Numbered from the stretch's first letter, positions 7,736 through 15,551 are shown. The stretch is 30,254 bases of DNA from Clostridium sp. (GCA_023664325.1 JAMPFS010000036.1:1-30254); one strand, 5' to 3'. The notes: generated by a model not told the origin, from the letters alone. Made by a program: numbers and translations.

Positions 7736-10700
7736 CTATGCCTGATGTATCACTTTTGGAAGCATCGTACCCTCATACTGAGCCTTCATAGCCTCCATAA
7801 TATCCTCCGTGGTTTTATTCTGACAAAGACCTATGTCGGCTGCCAGACTCATTTCATTTATCTCCACATCATAGTAAAGATATGCCTTCGCTTTTGTGAC
7901 ACCATCACAGGCAAGCAGCGCTTCCTCTACCCGTTTCAGATAGAACTGGCGCAGACCGTGAATACCGTCTGTCACTACCGTACGTCCGTTGTTCTCCAAA
8001 AAATCCAGTGTCTTGTCTGGCAAAATCCGGGCAACCAGCTCGGTTTCATACAGAATGCCATCACCATATGGATTTTCCAATTCCTTTGTGTAGGAATCCG
8101 GTTGATAATCCATAATATAAAGCTTTCCCCATGCGCCATATGGCTTTTTGTGATAACCTTCGTCTAAGATATATACTTTACACTGCTTTGCTCGTTTTTC
8201 CTTCACCAGCTCATAACCCGCTTCCTTATTCAACTGCGAAATGGATATATAGAAATGTTTCGGATAAACCTCCTCCGGCAAATGCCGCTTTAACCGGCGA
8301 ACGGAAGGTTCATCAAGCATTGCCAGTATAACTGCTTCCAAACAATCCAGGAAAATCTGAAGCTGCGCCGGGTCAAACCGGTTTGCCCAGTACCGAAGTT
8401 CCTGATAATACCCTTTACCGTCTGACATTACCTGCAAATGGAATGGCAGGGCATCAAGCTGCACATGCTCCCGTTCCGCCGGGCAGCCGCCAATGCCGCT
8501 TTGCTCTAAGATATCTCCCTGGTACTGGAAGAACACCTCGCCCTGCCGCGCCATTGAAATGCTACTCTTCATCGTATTCATAATCTGCTTTCCAGTCCGC
8601 TTCAAAAGTGACAATACCTTCTCATGCGGTTCCTTTGTAAAACGGCAGAAATAGCAGGTAAACAAGGCGCCTGCCAGATGCGCATAGCGGCTGTCCGTTC
8701 TGCCGCTGTGGATACTATTGCAGAATACATCCTCTTCGTCACTAAATAAATAAACAAGATAATTGAAAGCTGTCACAAACATTACATTTTCCGAAACACC
8801 GTTTTTCTTGCAGAAGTACATAATTTTCTTGCGGTTTAAGCGTGTCAGGCGGCTCCGCAGCACTCCATATTCCTTAGCAAAGGCATCCTCCCTGTCACGC
8901 TGGTTTAAAATACTGCGTTCCAAACGGACATCCTTCATCAACTCAGCAGCCGCTTTGATATCCCGCTCCCTCAAGCCATTGGTTGCACGTGCCTGTTCCT
9001 CCAATATATACTCATAAAATGTGTATTTCTCCTTCTGAATCTCCTCTCCGGCATATCGGCGGTTGATATCCTCAAAAATAATATTAATGGTAATGCCATC
9101 TCCCACGATATGCGCCACATCCAAAAACATGTACTTATGCTCCTCCGTCTCACAAAGGCATGTATGTACTAAATCATCCTCCTGTGTATAAGCAGACGGA
9201 ACGACTAATGTCTCCTTTTTCTTCTGCCATTCCTGTTCGGAAAGCTTCAGCACCGGAACGGAAATATGTCTGTCATCGTCCCGGAACACCATGTATGCCT
9301 TGCCGTCAAAATGAATATTTGCCTTTAATCCCGGATGGGCATCTATTGTGTCTTCTATTGCCTTAGCCAGACGGTCTAAATCAATATCCGGATGCAGTTT
9401 GTATAAAAACGGCAGATTTCCTGTTGTATGCCCTTTGATAACATAAGCAAAATACTTTTGTATATTTGTCAGCGGATAAACTTCCCTGACACTCAAATCA
9501 ATTGCCGGTGCCTGTTCCTTCTCTGATAAAAATCCCTCGAGCCTTTCAATTGTATTGTATTCCAGGAGGTCAGATAAAGTAATCGTCTCTCCCAGTCGAT
9601 GGTTGATTTCTTCAATAAACAGTACGCTTCCAAGAGAGTCCAGACCACTGGAGTAGAAATCATCCGCAATTCCCATCAGTTCATTACCGGTAATCTCAAC
9701 CAAAATATCATAAAGTTTCTGCTGCATTTCCGTCTTTGGAAGTTCCACATCCGCCCGTCCGCTTTCTGAGCGTTTCTTTTCCTCAAAGAACTTCTCGCGG
9801 ATAATTTTCTTGGATGACGTCTTTTCAAATGGATGCTTACGCACCGAGCAATGCAGAATCTTAGAAAAGGATGGAAGCTCCTCATTTTTGCGGTTGATAA
9901 TCTCCTGCACCGCCTGTTCAATATCTTCAATATCCTGCATCTGGGCATATTCATAGTTTGGATATACCTCGGCAGCAATGGTATCGTCCTTCGCATAGAC
10001 CAGAATATCCTGGATGAGCGCCTCATCATCAAAGCGGTTCTCAATGCCTTCCGGCGCTACATTTTCACCGTTACTTAAAATAATCAGATTCTTCTTGCGC
10101 CCGGTAAGATAGATATATCCCTCGTCATCCACATATCCCATGTCCCCGGTACACAGCCAGCCGTCCTTCGTAATCACCTCATTTGTCAGCTCCGGCTCCT
10201 TATAATAGCCCATCATAACAGAAGGGCTTTTCACCTGAATTTCGCCATCCACGATCCGAACCTGACAGCGTTCCACTACCTTTCCAACGGAATCCAGTTT
10301 CTCCAGGCACCCATAATCAGGCGCAGAAATTTTTGGTGAACATTCAGACATGCCATAACCTTGTCCAATCGTGATTCCCAGACGGGCAAAATTCATCGCC
10401 AAATCCTTAGCGAGGTAGCCTCCTCCACTGATAATCTTATGGAAACGCTCGCCAAGCACCTGATTCTTTATCTCAATATCGGATGCCTCTGGATCATGTT
10501 TCTTCATCATAACAATACGGTTATAAAGCATTTTGGCAATCATTGGAACGACACGGATGGATGTTGGCTTATAAATCGAAATACAGGTTAAAATCCTCGA
10601 CACGTCCGGGCAAAGACATAACAGGCTTCCATAGCGCATAATCAGAAAGACATCACCACTCAGGCAAAAAATATGATGAATCGGCAGTACATTCATACAC

Positions 10701-11329
10701 ACCTCAGCAGACTGATCTTCCGTTTCCGTACTGCTGAATAAATTATCAATCAAATTACCGTGGGAAAGCATAACGCCCTTTCCCTGTCCGGTTGTTCCGG
10801 AAGTAAATATAATGACCGCACATTCCTCTTCCTTTGCAGCCGGAACAAAAGTATTATTTGCATATAACTTACAAAGCTCAGGTATATTATGCTCCTGCAT
10901 TTTCTGCATACAGATACAATGCTTAATATTCGGGCATGCTTTTTGAATGGCAGCCACCTCATCATGAAATTCCCAATCAAACAACAGCGCATCGACTTCT
11001 GCTCTTGTAATATTGTCAATCAAAACTTCCTCACTTGCCTGAATGTCCAATGGCACTGCCACACCACCTGCAGACACTGTTCCAAAAAAACTCACCAGGT
11101 AACGGTAACTGCAATGTCCAATCATGGCAACATGATATCTTCCCTGCTTTTCCTCTTGCTGCTCCTCCACCCAGGCACCAAAAGAAATACTGTCTTTTGC
11201 TAACTGACTGTACGTCTTATCGTAAAAAACATCCTCCTTTTCATATTTGAGAAAGGTTTTTGCGGCATACTCTCTGCCGGCATTTGCCAATAAATCATAA
11301 AGCGTTTTTGTGTTTTCCAGGGTCAACAT
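7736..11329 (-). CDS. Acyl-adenylating / carrier / condensation NRPS-like enzyme with a vestigial second A domain
   Basis: The 1197-residue protein reads as A-T-C-a'. Residues of about 5-520 are an ANL adenylate-forming domain: FTSGTTGQGKG (175-185), GYGMSECSP (324-332), TGDMGYVDDEG (394-404) and GRKKNLIILSNGENV (410-424). These resemble fatty-acyl ligases more than amino-acid-activating domains. Residues of about 530-603 are a carrier domain with the phosphopantetheine site Ser565 in GLDSLGS. Residues of about 615-1010 are a condensation domain whose HHxxxDG motif reads AHIVGDG (739-745), keeping the second His and the Asp-Gly, plus SGRTDSRYAHLAGAL near 875. Residues of about 1050-1150 (KVYILDE..., GILYETELVARILPDKTLDF) match the C-terminal half of an adenylation domain with no N-terminal half. 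No thioesterase or reductase is present. It may make an N-acyl amide; this is inference. The ATG at 11329 follows GGAGGA. It has its own promoter behind the marR terminator. Confidence 0.85.
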   Translation of the reverse strand: MLTLENTKTLYDLLANAGREYAAKTFLKYEKEDVFYDKTYSQLAKDSISFGAWVEEQQEEKQGRYHVAMIGHCSYRYLVSFFGTVSAGGVAVPLDIQASEEVLIDNITRAEVDALLFDWEFHDEVAAIQKACPNIKHCICMQKMQEHNIPELCKLYANNTFVPAAKEEECAVIIFTSGTTGQGKGVMLSHGNLIDNLFSSTETEDQSAEVCMNVLPIHHIFCLSGDVFLIMRYGSLLCLCPDVSRILTCISIYKPTSIRVVPMIAKMLYNRIVMMKKHDPEASDIEIKNQVLGERFHKIISGGGYLAKDLAMNFARLGITIGQGYGMSECSPKISAPDYGCLEKLDSVGKVVERCQVRIVDGEIQVKSPSVMMGYYKEPELTNEVITKDGWLCTGDMGYVDDEGYIYLTGRKKNLIILSNGENVAPEGIENRFDDEALIQDILVYAKDDTIAAEVYPNYEYAQMQDIEDIEQAVQEIINRKNEELPSFSKILHCSVRKHPFEKTSSKKIIREKFFEEKKRSESGRADVELPKTEMQQKLYDILVEITGNELMGIADDFYSSGLDSLGSVLFIEEINHRLGETITLSDLLEYNTIERLEGFLSEKEQAPAIDLSVREVYPLTNIQKYFAYVIKGHTTGNLPFLYKLHPDIDLDRLAKAIEDTIDAHPGLKANIHFDGKAYMVFRDDDRHISVPVLKLSEQEWQKKKETLVVPSAYTQEDDLVHTCLCETEEHKYMFLDVAHIVGDGITINIIFEDINRRYAGEEIQKEKYTFYEYILEEQARATNGLRERDIKAAAELMKDVRLERSILNQRDREDAFAKEYGVLRSRLTRLNRKKIMYFCKKNGVSENVMFVTAFNYLVYLFSDEEDVFCNSIHSGRTDSRYAHLAGALFTCYFCRFTKEPHEKVLSLLKRTGKQIMNTMKSSISMARQGEVFFQYQGDILEQSGIGGCPAEREHVQLDALPFHLQVMSDGKGYYQELRYWANRFDPAQLQIFLDCLEAVILAMLDEPSVRRLKRHLPEEVYPKHFYISISQLNKEAGYELVKEKRAKQCKVYILDEGYHKKPYGAWGKLYIMDYQPDSYTKELENPYGDGILYETELVARILPDKTLDFLENNGRTVVTDGIHGLRQFYLKRVEEALLACDGVTKAKAYLYYDVEINEMSLAADIGLCQNKTTEDIMEAMKAQYEGTMLPKVIHQA

Positions 11330-11343
11330 AAATCCTCCATTCC

Positions 11344-11356
11344 TTCGCCTTGCGAA
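11344..11356. promoter_or_regulatory. Candidate operator palindrome O1 (TTCGC-N3-GCGAA)
   Basis: TTCGCCTTGCGAA is an inverted repeat with 5-bp arms and a 3-bp centre. It begins at the last base of the -10 box and covers the predicted start of transcription of the 1197-residue gene, a classic repressor position. A near-copy (TTCGCAATGCGAA) lies at 11396-11408, 52 bp away centre to centre. The MarR protein encoded just upstream is the obvious candidate ligand; this is inference. Confidence 0.55.
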
Positions 11357-11383
11357 TTATATATATTTTAATGAGCATAACAA
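11356..11383 (-). promoter_or_regulatory. Promoter of the NRPS-like gene
   Basis: The minus strand shows TTGTTA (plus 11378-11383), a 16-nt spacer and a perfect TATAAT (plus 11356-11361). The -35 overlaps the T tract of the marR terminator, and the -10 abuts palindrome O1. A ribosome-binding site and ATG follow. Confidence 0.6.
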
Positions 11384-11418
11384 AAAAGATATTATTTCGC
11401 AATGCGAAATAATATCTT
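11382..11418 (-). terminator. Terminator of aminotransferase-marR, containing palindrome O2
   Basis: The 16-nt arms 11386-11401 and 11403-11418 are perfectly complementary. A realistic RNA hairpin closes with C-G over a 3-nt loop. On the minus strand the stem runs into TTTTTTG, a good intrinsic terminator about 26 nt past the marR stop. The stem tip, TTCGCAATGCGAA (11396-11408), repeats the O1 palindrome, so the element may double as an operator. Confidence 0.8.
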
Positions 11419-11443
11419 CTTTCATTATCTTCAATCTGCCAGA

Positions 11444-11866
11444 TTATGCCTCATAAGCCAGAACAATGTTTAATAATCGAATAAGTTCCTCTGTATCCCT
11501 TCTGCCAAGCTGTTCCAATAAACCTGCATATTCTGCCCTTATGGTTTCCCGCTTCTGCCTGGCAGCCCTTTTTCCCTCTTCTGTTACATATACCAATACC
11601 CGGCGTTTATCCTTCAGGCACCGGTGACGCTCGATCAGCCCTTTCCGCTCAAGGCTTGACAATATATCTGTCATACGCCCCGGAACGACATGGAGCTGCT
11701 CCGTCAACGTTCCTGCCGTCACAGCATTTTGAACATAGGTTAAATAGTGAAGCGTGCCGTACTCTCCACGGATACTGTCCTGTACGGTTCGGTTCATCCT
11801 CCGGTTCAGCAGTTCCGCCAGCAAAGTATATAGTTCTTCCCCAAGATGGACATTTTCCTCATTCAT
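11444..11866 (-). CDS. MarR-family transcriptional regulator
   Basis: The 140-residue protein has the size and layout of MarR winged-helix repressors. It has an N-terminal dimerisation helix, a helix-turn-helix around residues 52-76 (TLTEQLHVVPGRMTDILSSL), then ERKGLIERH and the wing DKRRVLVYVTEEGK (about 85-98), then a C-terminal dimerisation helix. No cysteine pattern suggests redox sensing. It starts 9 nt after the aminotransferase stop, so the two are probably co-transcribed, and a strong terminator follows. MarR proteins often control a neighbouring gene and respond to small phenolic or acyl ligands. The NRPS-like gene downstream, with its two matching palindromes, is the likely target. 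The start has only a weak, distant ribosome-binding site (AGGTGAG). Confidence 0.9.
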   Translation of the reverse strand: MNEENVHLGEELYTLLAELLNRRMNRTVQDSIRGEYGTLHYLTYVQNAVTAGTLTEQLHVVPGRMTDILSSLERKGLIERHRCLKDKRRVLVYVTEEGKRAARQKRETIRAEYAGLLEQLGRRDTEELIRLLNIVLAYEA

Positions 11867-11875
11867 ATGATCCGC

Positions 11876-13159
11876 TTACTCACCTAACAATTTCTCTACT
11901 GCGGCAAGTTTCACACACAGGACAAAAATTTTCGTTGCCTCTTCCATTTCTTCCGGTGTCGGGAAAGTAGGCGCAATACGGATATTGGAATCCTCCGGAT
12001 CCTTTCCATAAGGGTAAGTCGCACCCGCACCGGTAAGAACCACGCCCAGCGCCTCACATTTTGCAACAATGGACTTCGCACACCCCGGTAAAGCATTAAA
12101 CGAAATAAAGTATCCGCCCCGTGGCTTAATCCAGTTTCCGATCTCAAGTCCGCTAAGCCCGGAATCCAAAATGTTAAGCACAGCCTCAAACTTCGGACGG
12201 ATCAGCTCTGCATGCTTCTTCATATGAGCCTTCAAGCCATCAATATTCTGAAAGAACCGTGCATGGCGCAACTGGTTAATCTTATCATGTCCGATGATCT
12301 GTGTCGTCATAAACTTCTTAAGATACTCGATATTCTCAAGCGAGGTAGCAATTGCAGAGACACCGGAACCGGAAAAAGTGACCTTAGAGGTTGAACCAAA
12401 TATATAAACCATGTTTGGATTGCCAGCCTTTTCACACTCCTCCAAAATATTCAGTACTTCATCCTGAATATCGTCATATATATGATGGACGCAATATGCA
12501 TTGTCCCAGAAAATACGGAAATCCTCCGCAGCAGGCTTTAAATTCGCAAACCGCTTAACCACCTCATCAGAATAGGAGATACCGGTCGGATTGGAATATT
12601 TCGGCACACACCAGATTCCCTTGACAGCGGCATCATTGTTCACATACTCTTCTACCATATCCATATCCGGTCCGTCTTCATTGAGCGGAATATTAATCAT
12701 CTCAATTCCAAATAATTCAGTAATTTTGAAATGTCTGTCATATCCCGGAACCGGGCATAAAAACTTAACCTTATCCAGTTTGCACCACGGTGTCGCGCCA
12801 TTCACACCCATAAGCATGGAGCGGCACACGGTATCATACATGATATTCAGGCTGGAATTGCCACATATGATGACATTGTCTTTTTTTACTTCCAGCATAT
12901 CAGCCATTAACCGTCTGCATTCACCAATACCATCCCAGTCACCATAATTTCTGGTGTCATTTCCCAGTTCCGTCTTCATATCAGATTCACTATTAATAAC
13001 ATCCAGCATCGGCATAGATATTTCCAACTGGGATACACCAGGCTTGCCTCTTGCCATATTCAGGGAAAGACCTTTTGCTTCTGCGGTTTTAAATTCTTCT
13101 TCTAAGCCCGCTTTTAATGTTAAGAGTTCATCACGGCTCAAATCCTTGTATGCTTTCAT
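11876..13159 (-). CDS. PLP-dependent class I aminotransferase, aspartate-aminotransferase-like
   Basis: The 427-residue protein belongs to fold-type I PLP enzymes. It shows the NPTG motif (Asn190), Asp219 and Tyr222 in FWDNAYC, the PLP-lysine motif GSTSKVTFSGSG (Lys259), and a C-terminal NIRIAPTFP that carries the carboxylate-binding arginine. The N-terminal LNMARGKPG and GDWDGIGECRR segments recall the aspartate aminotransferase subfamily sometimes called type Ic. Transfer of the amino group between aspartate or a related amino acid and 2-oxoglutarate is likely, but the substrate is not fixed by sequence. I use the ATG at 13159 because AAGGAGAG lies 8 nt upstream; an earlier in-frame ATG at 13180 would include that site in the coding region. 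It begins the aminotransferase-marR pair. A link to the NRPS-like enzyme is possible but unproven. Confidence 0.9.
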   Translation of the reverse strand: MKAYKDLSRDELLTLKAGLEEEFKTAEAKGLSLNMARGKPGVSQLEISMPMLDVINSESDMKTELGNDTRNYGDWDGIGECRRLMADMLEVKKDNVIICGNSSLNIMYDTVCRSMLMGVNGATPWCKLDKVKFLCPVPGYDRHFKITELFGIEMINIPLNEDGPDMDMVEEYVNNDAAVKGIWCVPKYSNPTGISYSDEVVKRFANLKPAAEDFRIFWDNAYCVHHIYDDIQDEVLNILEECEKAGNPNMVYIFGSTSKVTFSGSGVSAIATSLENIEYLKKFMTTQIIGHDKINQLRHARFFQNIDGLKAHMKKHAELIRPKFEAVLNILDSGLSGLEIGNWIKPRGGYFISFNALPGCAKSIVAKCEALGVVLTGAGATYPYGKDPEDSNIRIAPTFPTPEEMEEATKIFVLCVKLAAVEKLLGE

Positions 13160-13213
13160 ATTGTATTCTCTCCTTGTCATTCATTTATATATAAAAATTT
13201 ATTCTCTTTATCT

Positions 13214-13242
13214 ATTTTAACATACATTACGCTCTGTTTAAA
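13214..13242 (-). promoter_or_regulatory. Candidate promoter of aminotransferase-marR
   Basis: The minus strand has TTTAAA (plus 13237-13242), a 17-nt spacer and TGTTAAAAT, an extended -10 (plus 13214-13219). It sits between the rplQ terminator and the aminotransferase, giving a separate transcript. Confidence 0.5.
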
Positions 13243-13263
13243 TAATCAAAATCACAAAACTTC

Positions 13264-13294
13264 AAAAAAATGGGAGACTGCTTTGCAGTCCCCC
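13264..13294 (-). terminator. Intrinsic terminator of the S10-spc-alpha operon
   Basis: GGGAGACTGC (13272-13281) and GCAGTCCCCC (13285-13294) form a 10-bp stem with one G-U pair in the minus-strand RNA and a 3-nt loop. It is followed on that strand by ATTTTTTT (plus 13264-13271). It lies just past the rplQ stop and marks the end of the ribosomal array. Confidence 0.93.
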
Positions 13295-13315
13295 CTCGGA
13301 ATCATCTTATATACC

Positions 13316-13852
13316 TTATACTAACTCAATGATAACTTCCATCGCTGCATCACCCTTACGTGGTCCAATCTTAATGATTCTTGTGTAACCACCATTACGG
13401 CCTGCATACTTCGGACCATATTCATTGAATAACTTCTCAGTCAAATCAACTTTCTTGGTTCCTCTCTTCCTACCGGCAGCCTCAGCCGGAACCTCTACAA
13501 CCGGATAAAGAATCTTTAACATCTGTCTTCTTGCATGTAACTTTGATGGCTGATCCTTCTTAACAGTCTTTTCTACTTCATCATAGACAGTAACCCTCTT
13601 ACCATCTACCACTTCCTTAATTCTCTTGCCATCCTTATCTTTTTTGGCAACCTTTGCAGTTACAGTAACTTCATCATAGTTATCCTTTTCCTTAACTGCC
13701 ATTGTGATTAAGCTCTCAGCAATCTTGCGGATCTCTTTTGCTCTTGCCTCCGTTGTCTTAATCTTACCATTATATAATAACTGTGTTACCTGGTTACGAA
13801 GTAACGCCTTTCTTGCTGCCTGTTTCTTTCCAAGCTTTCTATACATTGCCAT
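13316..13852 (-). CDS. rplQ: Large-subunit ribosomal protein L17, long form
   Basis: L17 lies near the exit tunnel of the 50S subunit. The N-terminus (YRKLGKKQAARKALLRNQ) and the C-terminal signature (LFNEYGPKYAGRNGGYTRIIKIG) are typical. At 178 residues it is far longer than the usual 115-130. The extra length comes from a charged insert at about residues 57-103, before the conserved LHARRQ, and a shorter one at about 117-133. I recall long L17 forms in Lachnospiraceae but have not checked this. The ATG at 13852 is chosen because AAGGAGG lies 9 nt upstream; the ATG at 13861 overlaps that site. It is the last gene of the array. Confidence 0.96.
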   Translation of the reverse strand: MAMYRKLGKKQAARKALLRNQVTQLLYNGKIKTTEARAKEIRKIAESLITMAVKEKDNYDEVTVTAKVAKKDKDGKRIKEVVDGKRVTVYDEVEKTVKKDQPSKLHARRQMLKILYPVVEVPAEAAGRKRGTKKVDLTEKLFNEYGPKYAGRNGGYTRIIKIGPRKGDAAMEVIIELV

Positions 13853-13907
13853 GATGTACATCCTCCTTCACTTTGCTTACTATTATTCGGCTTAAGTGTT
13901 TCTTATT

Positions 13908-14864
13908 CTAATCATCTCCAGTATTCAAAGATAAGTTAAGCTCTTTTAACTTGTTGAGGACTTCCTCTAAAGACTTACGTCCCAAGTTACGAACTTTCAT
14001 CATATCCTCCGGAGTCTTATTGGTTAACTCTTCCACGGTATTGATGCCTGCTCTCTTCAAACAGTTAAATGAACGAACGGAAAGCTCCAACTCATCAATG
14101 TTCATCTCCAATACCTTTTCTTTCTCATTGTCCTCTTTCTCTACCATAACTTCTGCTGACTTTGCATTTTCTGATAAATCAATGAACAAATTAAGGTGCT
14201 CGCTAAGTACCTTCGCTGCAAGACTTACCGCCTCGTCTGGCGCCAATGTTCCATTGGTATATACGTCTAATGTAAGCTTGTCATAATCCGTAATCTGACC
14301 GACACGTGTATTTTCCACTGTAAGGTTCACACGTTCTACCGGTGTATAGATGGAATCAATTGCAATCACATCAATTGAAGTATCCTCTTTTTTATTTTTA
14401 TCGGAACCTACATATCCTCTGCCCTTTGTGATGGTAAGCTCCATCTCAAATCTGGCATCAGAACCACTTAATGTTGCAATCACTAAGTCCGGATTCAAAA
14501 TTTCAATATCGCTATCTACATGAATATCGGCTGCGGTTACCACGCCTTCACCAATATATTCAATATATGCCTGCTTTGGCTCATTTGAAGCGCTATTGTT
14601 CTTAATCGCTAATTCCTTGATGTTCATGATAATCTCAGTCACATCTTCTTTCACACCTGGTATCGAGCTAAACTCATGCAATACACCTTTGATTTTAATA
14701 TAGCTGACAGCGGAACCTGGTAAAGAAGAAAGCATAATTCTTCTCAATGAATTACCAAGTGTTGTACCATAGCCTCTCTCTAAAGGTTCTACAATAAATT
14801 TACCGTATCTGTTGTCTTCTGAAATCTCTGCGATCTCAATTCTTGGTTTCTCGAATTCAAACAC
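13908..14864 (-). CDS. rpoA: RNA polymerase alpha subunit
   Basis: Alpha dimerises to nucleate RNA polymerase assembly, and its C-terminal domain contacts UP elements and activators. The 318-residue protein has the normal length. The N-terminal domain shows EPLERGYGTTLGNSLRRIMLSSLPG (about 27-51). The C-terminal domain at about 250-315 shows LELSVRSFNCLKRAGINTVEEL and VRNLGRKSLEEVLNKL. The start is a GTG at 14864 with AAGGAGG 8 nt upstream. It follows rpsD after a 77-nt spacer holding a perfect hairpin and precedes rplQ, the standard alpha-operon order. Confidence 0.98.
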   Translation of the reverse strand: MFEFEKPRIEIAEISEDNRYGKFIVEPLERGYGTTLGNSLRRIMLSSLPGSAVSYIKIKGVLHEFSSIPGVKEDVTEIIMNIKELAIKNNSASNEPKQAYIEYIGEGVVTAADIHVDSDIEILNPDLVIATLSGSDARFEMELTITKGRGYVGSDKNKKEDTSIDVIAIDSIYTPVERVNLTVENTRVGQITDYDKLTLDVYTNGTLAPDEAVSLAAKVLSEHLNLFIDLSENAKSAEVMVEKEDNEKEKVLEMNIDELELSVRSFNCLKRAGINTVEELTNKTPEDMMKVRNLGRKSLEEVLNKLKELNLSLNTGDD

Positions 14865-14901
14865 GCTAGGAACCTCCTTCTTAGCTTTTTAAATGTAACC
14901 A

Positions 14902-14924
14902 GAACTGCATAACATATGCAGTTC
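14902..14924. other. Perfect 10-bp hairpin in the rpsD-rpoA spacer
   Basis: GAACTGCATA (14902-14911) and TATGCAGTTC (14915-14924) are exact reverse complements around the 3-nt loop ACA. No T tract follows on the minus strand, so it is not an obvious terminator. It could be an RNA processing or stability element that adjusts rpoA and rplQ expression relative to the upstream r-protein genes. Confidence 0.65.
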
Positions 14925-14941
14925 CAGCCAGATGTCGATGC

Positions 14942-15535
14942 TTACTTAGAATACAGCTCGACAATAAGAGTCTCATTTACAGGAACATCAATCTGTTCTC
15001 TTAACGGCAACTCTATTACAGTACCTGTAAGGTTCTCCTGATCTGCCTCTAACCATGCCGGAACAAGTCTTCCACCAGTAACCTCTAAGATATCCTTATA
15101 TCTCTGTAAAGATTTGCTCTTCTCACGAATTTCAATCTTATCACCAGCTTTTACTCTGTATGAAGGAATGTTTACACACTTACCATTTACCAATACATGC
15201 TTATGGTCAACAATCTGTCTGGCTTCCTTACGGGTTCTCGCAAAGCCTAAACGGAACATAACATTGTCCAATCTGCACTCTAAGAGAATCATTAAGTTTG
15301 GACCTGTTAAACCTTTCATTCTCTCAGCAGTTGCATAAAGATTACGGAAAGGCTTCTCCAATACACCATAGATGAATTTTGCTTTTTGCTTCTCACGAAG
15401 CTGTAAGCCATACTCACTCATCTTTCTGTTTGCTCTGATTAACTGTCTATTTGACTTCTTATCAATTCCGAGATACATTGGCTCCATGCCTAAGGATCTG
15501 CATCTCTTAAGAACTGGGGTTCTATCTACTGCCAT
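14942..15535 (-). CDS. rpsD: Small-subunit ribosomal protein S4, zinc-free form
   Basis: S4 nucleates 30S assembly by binding the 16S five-way junction and often regulates its own operon. The 197-residue protein has the RNA-binding S4 domain at about 90-150 (LECRLDNVMFRLGFARTRKEARQIVDH, then VNGKCVNIPSYRVKAGDKIEI). The N-terminus (MAVDRTPVLKRCRSLGMEP) lacks the four-cysteine zinc knuckle, so this is the C-minus type; MSEYGLQLREKQKAKFIYG follows as usual. AGGAGG precedes the ATG at 15535. It lies between rpsK (16-nt gap) and rpoA. Confidence 0.98.
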   Translation of the reverse strand: MAVDRTPVLKRCRSLGMEPMYLGIDKKSNRQLIRANRKMSEYGLQLREKQKAKFIYGVLEKPFRNLYATAERMKGLTGPNLMILLECRLDNVMFRLGFARTRKEARQIVDHKHVLVNGKCVNIPSYRVKAGDKIEIREKSKSLQRYKDILEVTGGRLVPAWLEADQENLTGTVIELPLREQIDVPVNETLIVELYSK

Positions 15536-15551
15536 TTAACTGCACCTCCTA

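Noticed and set aside
7736..11329. Plain long-chain acyl-CoA ligase
   Set aside because: The ligase part covers less than half of the protein; clear carrier and condensation domains follow.
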